DNA from: Clostridium aminobutyricum
Lineage (GTDB): Bacteria > Bacillota > Clostridia > Peptostreptococcales > Anaerovoracaceae
Direction: 5' to 3'
Length of the DNA: 64,000 nt
NCBI RefSeq assembly: GCF_017255415.1
Contig: NZ_JAFJZZ010000003.1
Coordinates: 214,946-278,945, forward strand
Shown: positions 43,764 to 53,046 of the stretch, piece after piece
Position numbering within the stretch: the first letter of the stretch is position 1
Layout: each line of letters opens with the position of its first letter
The notes under the pieces: generated by a model
Told to the model about the DNA's origin: nothing
What the model saw: only the letters and a program-made list of their open reading frames with translations
The model's database searches: none
Made by a program: the position numbers and the translations under genes

Positions 43764-44198
43764 ATGGATTATGAAAAGTTAGCCATAGAATTTATGGAAA
43801 AGATGCACCTGCTGAAGAAAGCAAGACCGCACAGACAAATTAACGAATCCATGCATGGCGAATCTTTCATGCTTCATTACCTTTCTTTTCAGGGCAACTC
43901 AGCACTGCCAAGTGAGATCAGTAATATCATGGGAATCAGTTCTGCACGAATTGCCGCCGCTTTGAACAGCTTGGAACGAAAAGGCTTGATTACCCGTCGA
44001 ATCGACCCCAGCGATCGAAGAAGGATTTTAGTCGACCTTACTTCGGAGGGCAAGGCCCTGGCGGAAGAACGGCATCGCACCATGTTAGAAGAGACAACAA
44101 CATTGCTTTCTATGCTAGGGGAGCAGGATGCCCGGGAGTACGTACGTATTACCGGCAAGTTGGCGGAAGCCATTGCGAAGTGCAAAGAAAGAAAATAA
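43764..44198 (+). CDS. MarR family transcriptional regulator of an ABC exporter
   Basis: A 144-residue winged-helix regulator. LPSEISNIMGISSARIAAALNSLERKGLITRRIDPSDRRR contains the recognition helix and wing. The start is ATG at 43764 behind AAGGAGGG. It is driven by a perfect consensus promoter with a dyad immediately downstream and is followed by a heterodimeric ABC exporter. In other Bacillota such MarR genes repress the adjacent exporter, and that role is inferred here. Confidence 0.87.
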   Translation: MDYEKLAIEFMEKMHLLKKARPHRQINESMHGESFMLHYLSFQGNSALPSEISNIMGISSARIAAALNSLERKGLITRRIDPSDRRRILVDLTSEGKALAEERHRTMLEETTTLLSMLGEQDAREYVRITGKLAEAIAKCKERK

Positions 44199-44208
44199 AG
44201 AAGACGCG

Positions 44209-44233
44209 GCGGTCACAGAAAGTGACCGCTTTT
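44209..44233 (+). terminator. Hairpin after marR
   Basis: GCGGTCAC (44209-44216) pairs with GTGACCGC (44222-44229) around AGAAA, followed by only four T residues. It may reduce rather than stop read-through into the exporter genes. Confidence 0.6.
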
Positions 44234-44246
44234 AAGGGATTAATTG

Positions 44247-44260
44247 CTAACACTATTAGT
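44247..44260. promoter_or_regulatory. Possible second MarR operator before the ABC exporter
   Basis: CTAACACTATTAGT matches the promoter-proximal dyad at 43724 at 11 of 14 positions. It lies 46 bases before the exporter start. Confidence 0.45.
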
Positions 44261-44305
44261 TTCGAACTGTATTATGTAAATATTGTAAAAACGGAGGGGT
44301 ATTTT

Positions 44306-46066
44306 ATGATAAAAATTTTGAAGCGCCTAAATTGGCAAGAATGGGCACAGATTGGCATTAGCCTTATATTTATTGTGACACAAGTTTGGCTTGATTTGAA
44401 ATTACCGGATTATATGTCCGAAATCACGCGGCTTACTCAAACACCAGGAAGCAACATAGCGGATATCTGGGAATCCGGAGGCTATATGCTGCTTTGTGCA
44501 CTTGGAAGTTTAGCCTCAGCGATTATCGTCGGCTTCTTTGCCGCACGCATCGCCGCATCTTTTTCTCAAAGGCTTCGCAGCCTTCTGTTCTCCAAGGTGG
44601 ACTCTTTTTCGATGGAGGAAATTGGCCGTTTTTCTACTGCCAGCCTGATCACGCGTTCCACTAATGATGTAACGCAGATTCAGATGTTGGTGACCATGGG
44701 ACTTCAGATGGTTGTAAAAGCTCCGATCATGGCTGTTTGGGCGATTATAAAAATTTCCGGAAAGGGTATGGAATGGACAACGGCCACCGGAATCACGGTG
44801 CTTATTCTGATCCTGGTCGTTTCTATCCTCATGGCTCTTGTGATACCGAAGTTTCGCAAAATGCAGGTGCTGACCGATAACATAAACCGTGTGACGATGG
44901 AAAATCTGACAGGTCTGCGTGTTGTACGGGCGTATAACGCAGAGCAGTATCAGGAAGACAAGTTTGAAGTTGCTAATGAGGAATTGACGGCTACCCAGTT
45001 ATTCACCAGCAGGGGGATGGCCATTATGATGCCGATCTTGTACCTGACGATGAGCGGACTGTCCCTTGCGATTTACTGGATCGGTGCCTATTTGATCAAT
45101 GGGGCGCAAGCGGTGGATAAGCTGATGCTATTCTCAAACATGGTGGTATTTTCGGCCTACGCTATGCAGATCATTATGGCGTTCATGATGGTTGTTATGA
45201 TATTTGTACTGATGCCGAGAGCTGCTGTTTCTGCAAAACGTATCAACGAGGTGCTGGAAACTGAACCGACGATTGTTGACGGAAGCGCAAAAGAAGGCAA
45301 AACGGGCGAGGTAGGAGAAATCGTATTTAACCATGTTAGTTTCAAGTATCCCGGTGCAGCTGATTATGTGCTGGACGATGTGAGCTTCTCGGTTAAAAAA
45401 GGTGAGACCGTAGCCTTCATCGGTTCGACAGGAAGCGGTAAAAGTACGCTGATCAATTTGGTGCCCCGCTTTTTCGATGCTACCGGAGGTGAAGTATTGA
45501 TAGATGGGCTGAATGTGAAAGAATACTCACAGGAAGCACTTTACAATAAAATAGGTTATGTTCCCCAAAAGGCGGTATTGTTTAAAGGCTCTGTCAGCTC
45601 CAACGTAGGTTACGGTGACAATGGACGCAGTGAAGCGACAGAGGATGATATCAAGAAGGCAGTGAAGATTGCGCAGGGGCTAGATTTTGTGGAGAAGCTG
45701 GAAGGCCAATACGAAGCAGACATTGCACAAGGGGGAAGCAATATATCTGGTGGGCAGAAGCAGCGTCTTGCAATAGCACGGGCTGTCTGTCGCAAGCCGG
45801 AAATTTTAATCTTTGATGACAGCTTTTCCGCACTGGATTATAAGACCGACCGAATGCTTCGTTCAGAGCTGAAAAAAGAAACCTCTGAGGTGACGAGCTT
45901 GATTGTCGCACAGCGAATCGGGACTATTATGGATGCCGACCAGATTATCGTCCTTGATGAAGGCAGAGTGGTCGGAAAAGGAACACACAAAGAGCTGCTT
46001 GGATTTTGCGAAGTATACAAGGAAATTGCTATGTCGCAGTTAAGTGAGGAGGAACTAGCAATATGA
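44306..46066 (+). CDS. ABC exporter half-transporter, degenerate-site subunit
   Basis: A 586-residue type IV (Sav1866-like) exporter half. Six membrane helices occupy about 1-310 and the nucleotide-binding domain about 340-580. Walker A is GSTGSGKSTL, the signature SGGQKQRLAIARA, and Walker B FDDSFSALD, where Asp stands in place of the catalytic Glu. The start at 44306 follows GGAGGGG. Upstream in-frame starts overlap the marR end. It overlaps its partner as ATGA, the arrangement of heterodimeric BmrCD/EfrCD-type pumps. Confidence 0.9.
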   Translation: MIKILKRLNWQEWAQIGISLIFIVTQVWLDLKLPDYMSEITRLTQTPGSNIADIWESGGYMLLCALGSLASAIIVGFFAARIAASFSQRLRSLLFSKVDSFSMEEIGRFSTASLITRSTNDVTQIQMLVTMGLQMVVKAPIMAVWAIIKISGKGMEWTTATGITVLILILVVSILMALVIPKFRKMQVLTDNINRVTMENLTGLRVVRAYNAEQYQEDKFEVANEELTATQLFTSRGMAIMMPILYLTMSGLSLAIYWIGAYLINGAQAVDKLMLFSNMVVFSAYAMQIIMAFMMVVMIFVLMPRAAVSAKRINEVLETEPTIVDGSAKEGKTGEVGEIVFNHVSFKYPGAADYVLDDVSFSVKKGETVAFIGSTGSGKSTLINLVPRFFDATGGEVLIDGLNVKEYSQEALYNKIGYVPQKAVLFKGSVSSNVGYGDNGRSEATEDDIKKAVKIAQGLDFVEKLEGQYEADIAQGGSNISGGQKQRLAIARAVCRKPEILIFDDSFSALDYKTDRMLRSELKKETSEVTSLIVAQRIGTIMDADQIIVLDEGRVVGKGTHKELLGFCEVYKEIAMSQLSEEELAI

Positions 46067-47916
46067 GTGAAAATAAACGAATAAAATCCGCCGGAAACCC
46101 GATGGCAAGGGGCGGAGGCATGGCGGGCCCTGTCGAGAAGCCTCAAAACTTCAAAGAGACAATGGGGCATTTGATACAATACTGCCGAAGCTATTTGCCT
46201 GCTATGGCCATTGCACTGATTACCGCCATCGCAGGGACGCTATTTCAAATTATAGGCCCGGATAAGCTGAAAGATTTGACCAATGAAATCGGCAAAGGGC
46301 TGCCGACGATAGTGAACGGAGTTCCTGTCATGAACAGCATTGATATGAATGCTGTTGCCGGAATCGCTTGGTTGCTGGTCTTCTTCTACGTCGGCTCCTT
46401 GCTGCTAAATTATTTACAGAGTTTAATAATGGCGACGGCAACACAAAAAATTTCAAAAAAAATGCGTTCTGATATTTCACAGAAAATCAATCGCCTTCCA
46501 CTCCGGTATTTTGACCAAACAAGTCACGGAGATGTTTTGAGCCGAGTGACAAACGACGTAGACACCATCGGGCAGACGATGAATCAGAGCCTTGGTACGC
46601 TGGTAACTTCCATCACGATGTTTGTCGGTTCCTTAATCATGATGTTCTATAATAATTGGATTATGGCACTTACTGCCGTGGGATCAAGCGTCATTGGTTT
46701 TGGATTGATGATAGTCATTATGGCAAAATCACAGAAATATTTTACCGTACAGCAACAAGAACTTGGTCATATCAATGGTCATATTGAAGAGATCTATACA
46801 GGCCACAATGTAGTTAAGGTGTATAACGGAAGCCGGGAGGCTAAAAAGATCTTTGAAGAAATTAACAGCAAACTGTATACCAGCGCGTGGAAATCACAGT
46901 TTTTATCAGGGCTGATGATGCCGCTTATGGGATTTGTAGGAAATTTCGGTTATGTCGCTGTATGTGTAGTCGGTGCGGTGCTTGCTATGAAGGGAACCAT
47001 ATCTTTTGGTGTAATCGTTGCGTTTATGGTGTATATCCGTTTGTTCACACAGCCGTTGTCACAGCTCGCACAGGCATTCAATAACTTGCAGAGAACCGCT
47101 GCAGCAGGAGAGCGTGTGTTTGCACTGATTCATGAGAAGGAATTGATCGAGGAAGGTCAAAAGAGTAAAGAACTTCAGAACATCAAGGGGGATGTGGAGT
47201 TCAAACAGGTAAAATTCGGCTATGTACCGGAAAAAACCATTATCAATAACTTTTCAGCGAAGGTCAAGGCCGGACAAAAGGTTGCCATTGTCGGTCCAAC
47301 CGGTGCAGGCAAAACTACCATCGTGAATCTGCTCATGCGATTTTATGAATTGGATAGCGGTGAAATTTTGCTGGATGGAACGCCGATCAGTCAAGTTCCG
47401 AGGAAAAGCGTGCATGAACAGTTTGGCATGGTTTTACAGGACACCTGGTTGTTTGAAGGTACAATCAAAGACAACATTAGATACAATAAACAGGACGTCA
47501 CCGATGAGCAGATCATTGAAGCATGTAAAACAGTCGGGTTGCATCATTTTATCAAAACGATGCCTGGCGGATATGATACGGTGCTGAATGACAAAGCCAG
47601 TTTATCAGAGGGACAAAAACAGCTGATCACCATAGCTCGTGCGATGATCCAGAATGCGCCGCTGCTGATTCTGGACGAGGCAACAAGTTCTGTGGATACC
47701 CGAACCGAGCGTATTGTTCAGAAAGCAATGGATAAGCTAACAGAAGGACGAACATCTTTTGTTATCGCACACAGGCTTTCCACTATTAAAAATGCGGATC
47801 TGATTTTGGTTATGAAAGAAGGCGACATTATAGAAAGTGGCAGTCATGATGAGCTTCTTGAAAAAGGTGGATTTTATGCTGAACTCTATAACAGTCAGTT
47901 TGAGGATGCGGCATAA
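46063..47916 (+). CDS. ABC exporter half-transporter, catalytic subunit
   Basis: A 617-residue exporter half with a polar N-terminal extension (about 1-30), six membrane helices and a nucleotide-binding domain from about 370. Walker A is GPTGAGKTTI, Walker B LLILDEATSSVD with the catalytic Glu, and the signature LSEGQKQ, in which the second Gly of LSGGQ is Glu. Combined with the partner this gives one competent and one degenerate ATP site, as in BmrCD, EfrCD and TM287/288. Drug or lipid export is likely. Confidence 0.9.
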   Translation: MSENKRIKSAGNPMARGGGMAGPVEKPQNFKETMGHLIQYCRSYLPAMAIALITAIAGTLFQIIGPDKLKDLTNEIGKGLPTIVNGVPVMNSIDMNAVAGIAWLLVFFYVGSLLLNYLQSLIMATATQKISKKMRSDISQKINRLPLRYFDQTSHGDVLSRVTNDVDTIGQTMNQSLGTLVTSITMFVGSLIMMFYNNWIMALTAVGSSVIGFGLMIVIMAKSQKYFTVQQQELGHINGHIEEIYTGHNVVKVYNGSREAKKIFEEINSKLYTSAWKSQFLSGLMMPLMGFVGNFGYVAVCVVGAVLAMKGTISFGVIVAFMVYIRLFTQPLSQLAQAFNNLQRTAAAGERVFALIHEKELIEEGQKSKELQNIKGDVEFKQVKFGYVPEKTIINNFSAKVKAGQKVAIVGPTGAGKTTIVNLLMRFYELDSGEILLDGTPISQVPRKSVHEQFGMVLQDTWLFEGTIKDNIRYNKQDVTDEQIIEACKTVGLHHFIKTMPGGYDTVLNDKASLSEGQKQLITIARAMIQNAPLLILDEATSSVDTRTERIVQKAMDKLTEGRTSFVIAHRLSTIKNADLILVMKEGDIIESGSHDELLEKGGFYAELYNSQFEDAA

Positions 47917-48018
47917 TCATTGACTTCTTCCTTTCCATACAGTAGTGTAATAGTAAGATTATGTAAATGGGAATAGCGGTTATGAACTATTGGTTTCTAC
48001 GAAAGGAAGGGGTTAAGC

Positions 48019-48834
48019 ATGAATACATGTGATCGGGGGAGATGGAATACGCTTAAAATCGGAATTGTAGGCGGCGGGCATCTTGGGCAGGCCATTGCTC
48101 TATCATTGGTGCAGCATGGGCTGCCGAAGCAGAATCTTTTGATTTCGTATAGAGGAAATCCGCTGACGTATCAGCAGTTAAAAAAATATGGCCTTGCCGC
48201 GTGCTTGGTCAAGAATTCCGACATATTTAAAGAAGCGGATATTATTTTCCTCACGGTGAAACCCCAAGACATGTTCACCTTGAACGAAGATTCTTTATTG
48301 AGCGAGGTTCTTCTTGTATCCTGTGCAGCGGGATTGTCTATTCAACAATTGGAAAGAGTATTTCAGGCTCCTGTTTGCCGGATGATGATAAGCGGGCCTG
48401 ATACCGTTCTGACCGGACAGGGAGTGGCGGCCATATACCCGGAGCAGAAAGCACTGGAATGCTTATTAGAAAACATAGAGATACGAATCGTTAAAACGTT
48501 TTCAGAAAATGAGATAGACATTTTTACAGTGGGGGTTTGTTTGCCTGCAGCACTGTTAAAAGAAACCAATCGAAAAGAAACCGATTTGCACATTCATAAA
48601 GTTGGTGAAGAACACCCATTAATGGTTGAACTTTATGAATGGGCTCAACAGATTTTGCCTGCTGTCCGTACCGACAAGGAACGAGAGGAATATATAGAAA
48701 AGATGGTAACGAAAGGCGGCATTACCGATGCGATTATGAGCAGTCTGCAAGCAGGAGAATCGCTAGAGGAGGCCTTACGTAAAGGCATTGCCAGGGTCAG
48801 GGAGCTTTCAATACAGTTTGACCGTCAGGGATGA
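48019..48834 (+). CDS. Pyrroline-5-carboxylate reductase-like protein
   Basis: A 271-residue NAD(P)-dependent protein. The Rossmann motif is GIVGGGHLGQAIA (about 15-27), then FLTVKPQDM and SCAAGLSI, characteristic of ProC. The C-terminal dimerisation segment MVTKGGITDAIMSSLQAG replaces the normal ProC PGGTT motif, and the middle is shortened or altered. It may be a ProC paralogue, possibly in arginine/ornithine breakdown, rather than the proline biosynthetic enzyme. AAGGAAGGGG ribosome binding site. Confidence 0.7.
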   Translation: MNTCDRGRWNTLKIGIVGGGHLGQAIALSLVQHGLPKQNLLISYRGNPLTYQQLKKYGLAACLVKNSDIFKEADIIFLTVKPQDMFTLNEDSLLSEVLLVSCAAGLSIQQLERVFQAPVCRMMISGPDTVLTGQGVAAIYPEQKALECLLENIEIRIVKTFSENEIDIFTVGVCLPAALLKETNRKETDLHIHKVGEEHPLMVELYEWAQQILPAVRTDKEREEYIEKMVTKGGITDAIMSSLQAGESLEEALRKGIARVRELSIQFDRQG

Positions 48835-48864
48835 CTCTGTAGCCTGCATTCATACAATCAAAAA

Positions 48865-48918
48865 AATAATAGAGGAGGTCTCATATAAATCATTTTGAGG
48901 CCCCCTCTTATTATTTTC
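48865..48918. terminator. Bidirectional terminator between the ProC-like and sod genes
   Basis: AATAATAGAGG (48865-48875) pairs with CCTCTTATTATT (48904-48915) with one bulge, and TCTCA/TGAGG form an inner stem. T-rich ends exist on both strands, which suits the convergent genes. Confidence 0.8.
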
Positions 48919-49557
48919 TTAAACCAGTATCATACCGGCACATTCTTCATAAAGTTCAGCAGCATGCTCCCAATTGACCACGTTGTACCAATCATTGATA
49001 TAGTCTGCCCGCTTGTTATAATGCTTCAAATAATAAGCATGCTCCCAAACGTCAATCGCTAAAATCGGACATAGATTTTGCGCGATAGGTGTATCCTGAT
49101 TTGCCGATGTGATGATTTTGAGATTCCCATCTTCGTCTACGACCAGCCATGCATAGCCTGAGCCGAAGACAGACAGCGCTTTCTTTGTAAACTCATCATA
49201 AAACTGCTCGGTGGAACCAAAGTCCTTCATGATTGCAGGATATAGCATGCCGGCTTGCGATCGTGTCTCGGAATCGGTCATGCCATTAAAATAAAAGATA
49301 TGATTGTAAACACCGCCACCATTATTTCTTATGGATTGTTGAATAGCTTCCGGAAGCCTGTCAGCATTATAGATCAATTCTTCCAATGACCAACTTTGCA
49401 GCTCCGGATAGTCTTGAAGCGTATTGTTGAGATTATCAACATATGTTTGTAAATGCCTGTCATGATGCAGATGCATGGTTTTTGTGTCAATAAACGGTTC
49501 CAGTGCATCATAGGCATAAGGAAGCGGCGGATTTACGAATGGATAGTGTTCATTCAT
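48919..49557 (-). CDS. sod: Superoxide dismutase, Fe/Mn family
   Basis: A 212-residue Fe/Mn superoxide dismutase. The metal ligands are His31 of HLHHDRH, the His of VYNHIFYFNGM, and Asp and His of AIDVWEHAYYL. It dismutates superoxide in the cytoplasm. The metal preference is not clear from the active-site neighbours. The N-terminus lacks a signal peptide. AGGAGG ribosome binding site. It appears monocistronic, ended by the bidirectional terminator. Confidence 0.95.
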   Translation of the reverse strand: MNEHYPFVNPPLPYAYDALEPFIDTKTMHLHHDRHLQTYVDNLNNTLQDYPELQSWSLEELIYNADRLPEAIQQSIRNNGGGVYNHIFYFNGMTDSETRSQAGMLYPAIMKDFGSTEQFYDEFTKKALSVFGSGYAWLVVDEDGNLKIITSANQDTPIAQNLCPILAIDVWEHAYYLKHYNKRADYINDWYNVVNWEHAAELYEECAGMILV

Positions 49558-49778
49558 AAGATAACCTCCTGTTTTACTATTGATAGTATATTCAGCAAAT
49601 AAAAATAAGTGCCGATGAGCTGTCTATGCTGTCTGAATTTATCGATTCATATTTATTGTGTTCGGCACAAAACGCAATAAAGTATAATAAAATACAATAA
49701 AGTTAAAAATAAATTGATAATGGTAATAAATTTTGTTATAATTCATTTATAAGTAGGATTAGAAAAGGATGAATTGAT

Positions 49779-50252
49779 ATGCCCAATAAATTTTATACCA
49801 TTGATCAGGTTGCTGAAATCCTTGATATGCACCACAAAACAATCAGAAAGTTTATAACGGATGGAAAACTCGGTGCAAGCAAAATCGGAAAGCAATGGAG
49901 AATTTCTGAATATGAGCTGAATTCCTTTATGGAAAACAACAGGGATAAGTCAATTGGCAATCCAGAGGTAGGGTTTTCTATTCAGGAGGGGCCTGCAACG
50001 TTTATAAAAAAAAGAATAAATGTATCCACCGTTATAGACATCAGTGAAATAGATAAAGATCAATATATGCGTATATCCAATGCACTGATTGCTATCATGA
50101 ACTGCAAAGATCCTGAAATGCAGAATTCAACTATCCATATGAAATATAATGAGAAAGAAAATAGGTTAAAGGTTCTCCTGTGGGGACAAGTAAAGTTTAC
50201 AGAGGAAATGCTGGACTCAATTACTTTACTAGTGGAAGCAACGAATCAATAA
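49779..50252 (+). CDS. Excisionase-type (MerR-like) HTH protein
   Basis: A 157-residue protein. The first 55 residues are an excisionase/MerR-like winged helix (FYTIDQVAEILDMHHKTIRKFITDGKLGASKIGKQWRISEYELNSFM). The remainder is alpha/beta and unrecognised. It is paired with the DUF4180 gene 21 bases downstream, a gene pair seen repeatedly in Bacillota, so the HTH protein probably regulates or partners it. Ribosome binding site AAAGGATG. Confidence 0.75.
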   Translation: MPNKFYTIDQVAEILDMHHKTIRKFITDGKLGASKIGKQWRISEYELNSFMENNRDKSIGNPEVGFSIQEGPATFIKKRINVSTVIDISEIDKDQYMRISNALIAIMNCKDPEMQNSTIHMKYNEKENRLKVLLWGQVKFTEEMLDSITLLVEATNQ

Positions 50253-50273
50253 TTTATGTAGAGGAAATGATAA

Positions 50274-50648
50274 ATGAATGTTAAAACAATAGAAAAAGAC
50301 CATGCCTGTATTGCAGTTGTCCAAAGTGACAAGGTAATGATTGCGGATGTTCAGTCTTCTTTAGATTTCATAGCTACCGTTCAATATGATACCGGATGCA
50401 ATCTTATAGCACTGAATAAAGAAGCTATTACAGAAGACTTTTTTAGGCTAGACACTCGTCTTGCGGGAGACATCCTTCAGAAATTTGTCAACTATCAGGT
50501 AAAGTTCGCCATTATCGGCGACTACTCCCATTATGCAAGTAAGTCGCTGAAGGATTTTATCTATGAGAGCAATCACGGCAAGGATATATTCTTTGTTAGT
50601 ACGGTAGATGAAGCCATTGAGAGGTTAACTCGGTACCCTTTATCGTAG
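50274..50648 (+). CDS. DUF4180 domain protein
   Basis: A 124-residue protein of the DUF4180 family, recognised by CNLIALNKEAITEDFFRLDTRLAGDILQKFVNYQVKFAIIGDYS and the terminal FVSTVDEAIERL. The fold resembles the STAS-like or DUF4325 group. Function is unknown. It follows the HTH gene closely, so coexpression is expected. A terminator lies 60 bases downstream. Confidence 0.8.
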   Translation: MNVKTIEKDHACIAVVQSDKVMIADVQSSLDFIATVQYDTGCNLIALNKEAITEDFFRLDTRLAGDILQKFVNYQVKFAIIGDYSHYASKSLKDFIYESNHGKDIFFVSTVDEAIERLTRYPLS

Positions 50649-50707
50649 GAAAATTTGTTGGCATTAGTCGAACGTTATGCTAAATTGTTGGTAAGTTAGA
50701 TATTAAT

Positions 50708-50745
50708 AAAGCAGAAGAACTTGAACCCGTCTTTCTGCTTTTTTT
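50708..50745 (+). terminator. Rho-independent terminator
   Basis: AAAGCAGAA (50708-50716) pairs with TTCTGCTTT (50733-50741), followed by more T residues. Confidence 0.85.
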
Positions 50746-50889
50746 GTTGCAGCAGTTTATTATGGAAATGTTTAAAGTTTGTATAACCTTTGTTCTTCAT
50801 GTACAATAATAGCAAAGCAGTTTTTGAGGAAAGAGTTCATCTATAGACTCAGTTGAATAGAAACAAGATACGCAGTCGGAGGGAAATCA

Positions 50890-52053
50890 ATGGGACAGAA
50901 ATTTTTTATCCCTGATCAGATCATCTTTGGCAAAGATGCATTAGAGGATAGTAAAGACATTATCAACACATTCGGGCATAAAGCACTTATCGTTACAGGA
51001 AGTTCGAGAACAAGCGGTGAATACGCTAAACAAGTGACAGAGGTGTTAGAAGCGCTAGGGGTAGCCTATACCGTATTTAACGGAATTAGCGGAGAACCAA
51101 CGGATCGTATGATTACAGACGGAGTAACTGTATACAGGCAAGAACAATGTGACTTCCTGATTGGCATAGGGGGTGGAAGTCCGCTGGATGCGATGAAAGC
51201 AATCGCCATTTTGGCGGCAAAGGGGGGAGAAATTGCGGATTATCTCGGCAAAGAGGTAAACGAATCGGTACCACCGATGGTAGCAATCCCAACTACAGCC
51301 GGTACAGGAAGTGAGGCAACACAATTTACCATTGTCACGGATACGAAAACCCAAGTGAAAATGTTATTAAAGGGGTCTTCTTTTATGCCGACGCTGGCTG
51401 TTGTCGACCCCAGATATACGATTTCAATGCCGCAAGAAACAACGGTCGCTACGGGAATGGACGCTCTTACACATGCGGTGGAAGCCTATACTTCAAGAAA
51501 AGCACAGCCATTAAGTGATAATTTTGCCATATCCGCAGTAAAAAGAATCTTTGCATACCTATCAACGGCTTTTCATGACGGGCGTAACACAGAGGCCCGA
51601 GAACAAATGGCGTTGGCGGCGCTAGAAGCCGGCATTGCATTTAACAATTCTTCCGTTACGCTGGTTCATGGAATGAGCAGACCGATTGGAGCCTTATTTC
51701 ATGTGCCTCATGGCTTGTCAAACACCATGCTGATAAAAGAATGCTTGAACTTTGCATTGGAAGGTGCTTATGAACGCTTTGGGGAATTGGGACGTCAAAT
51801 AGGCGCGGCAGATAAAAAAGACAGCGATAAGGAGGCTTCGGAAAAATTCCTTCAGGCAATCAGTGATTTATGCAGGGAATGTCAGGTGCCCACGTTGGAG
51901 GAATATGGGATTGATCGTGAGGAATTCTTCGGCGCTATTGAGAAGATGGCAGAGGACGCCATCAAGAGCGGAAGCCCCTCCAATACGAAAAAACCGGTGG
52001 TGAAAGATGAACTGGTTCAAATTTATAAATCATTGTGGAATAAGGGAGCTTGA
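50890..52053 (+). CDS. Iron-containing alcohol dehydrogenase
   Basis: A 387-residue group III alcohol dehydrogenase. The cofactor region GIGGGSPLDAMKAIA (about 93-107), AIPTTAGTGSEAT (about 134-146) and metal ligands in MDALTHAVEAY (Asp and His) and LVHGMSRPIGALFHVPHG (two His) are intact. It interconverts alcohols and aldehydes with NAD(P)H in fermentation. The specific substrate is unknown. CGGAGGG ribosome binding site. The exporter genes that follow after 70 bases are probably separate. Confidence 0.9.
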   Translation: MGQKFFIPDQIIFGKDALEDSKDIINTFGHKALIVTGSSRTSGEYAKQVTEVLEALGVAYTVFNGISGEPTDRMITDGVTVYRQEQCDFLIGIGGGSPLDAMKAIAILAAKGGEIADYLGKEVNESVPPMVAIPTTAGTGSEATQFTIVTDTKTQVKMLLKGSSFMPTLAVVDPRYTISMPQETTVATGMDALTHAVEAYTSRKAQPLSDNFAISAVKRIFAYLSTAFHDGRNTEAREQMALAALEAGIAFNNSSVTLVHGMSRPIGALFHVPHGLSNTMLIKECLNFALEGAYERFGELGRQIGAADKKDSDKEASEKFLQAISDLCRECQVPTLEEYGIDREEFFGAIEKMAEDAIKSGSPSNTKKPVVKDELVQIYKSLWNKGA

Positions 52054-52124
52054 TTTCATGAAAATGTGGTATTATAAAATACTACGAATATAGAATACAA
52101 CTAGCAAGGGGAGAAGAAGGAATA

Positions 52125-53045
52125 ATGAATTCTATCATAGAAGTTAAAAATTTTACGAAAAGATATGGAGATTTCGTAGCTGTAAATGATATTTCATTTA
52201 CAGTGGAGGAAGGGACTATTTTTGCTTTTCTGGGACCGAACGGTGCGGGAAAAAGTACAACGATCAATACGCTATGCACGATATTTGAAAAAACGTCGGG
52301 CACGCTTCTCATAGACGGAAAAGACGTCACGACACAAAAAAGTGAAGTCCGTTCCAGTATTGGCGTGGTTTTTCAAGATTCCACGTTGGATGCGAAAATG
52401 ACGGTAGAGGAAAACCTTAAAATGCATTGCGTGTTTTACCATATTCCAAAACAGGAAGTAGAAGAGCGAATTCAATTTGTGTTGACGTTGGTTGATCTAT
52501 TGGGTGAACGAAAAAAATTGGTCAGTGCGTTATCAGGAGGCATGAAAAGGCGTGTAGAGATTGCTCGGGGCCTCATTCATTATCCGAAGGTATTGTTTTT
52601 GGATGAGCCGACAACCGGCCTTGATCCGCAAACGAGAACCCATATTTGGGCGTATATTCAAAAGCTCCAAAAGGAGAGGAATATTACTATTTTTCTGACG
52701 ACACATTATATGGAAGAAGCTGAAATTTGTAATAAGATTGCGATCATAGACGGCGGAGAGATTGTGGCTCATGATACACCATATGCGCTCAAAAAAGAGT
52801 ACACAAAGGATAAAGCCTATATCAATACGAAGAATGAAGCGGAGCTGGAACGTTTACTCGCTCAATATGACTTGGAGTATGTCAAAAAAGACCATTACTA
52901 TAAAGTGGATGCTGAAAATATTGAGTCCTTGATGCAAGTAATAAGCCTCCATAAAGAAGAGATCACCAGTATTGAAATAAAAAAAGGTACCTTTAACGAT
53001 GTATTTTTAGAGATTACAGGAAGAAAAATCAGGGAGGAAGCGTAA
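52125..53045 (+). CDS. ABC exporter ATP-binding protein (DrrA-like)
   Basis: A 306-residue ATPase of the daunorubicin-resistance type. Walker A is GPNGAGKSTTINTL (about 36-49), the signature LSGGMKRRVEIARGL, Walker B VLFLDEPTTGLDPQTR and the H-loop TTHYMEEAE. A C-terminal DUF4162-like extension (about 225-300) is present, as in DrrA. It partners the permease that starts two bases after its stop. GGGGAGAAGGA ribosome binding region. Confidence 0.9.
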   Translation: MNSIIEVKNFTKRYGDFVAVNDISFTVEEGTIFAFLGPNGAGKSTTINTLCTIFEKTSGTLLIDGKDVTTQKSEVRSSIGVVFQDSTLDAKMTVEENLKMHCVFYHIPKQEVEERIQFVLTLVDLLGERKKLVSALSGGMKRRVEIARGLIHYPKVLFLDEPTTGLDPQTRTHIWAYIQKLQKERNITIFLTTHYMEEAEICNKIAIIDGGEIVAHDTPYALKKEYTKDKAYINTKNEAELERLLAQYDLEYVKKDHYYKVDAENIESLMQVISLHKEEITSIEIKKGTFNDVFLEITGRKIREEA

Positions 53046-53046
53046 T

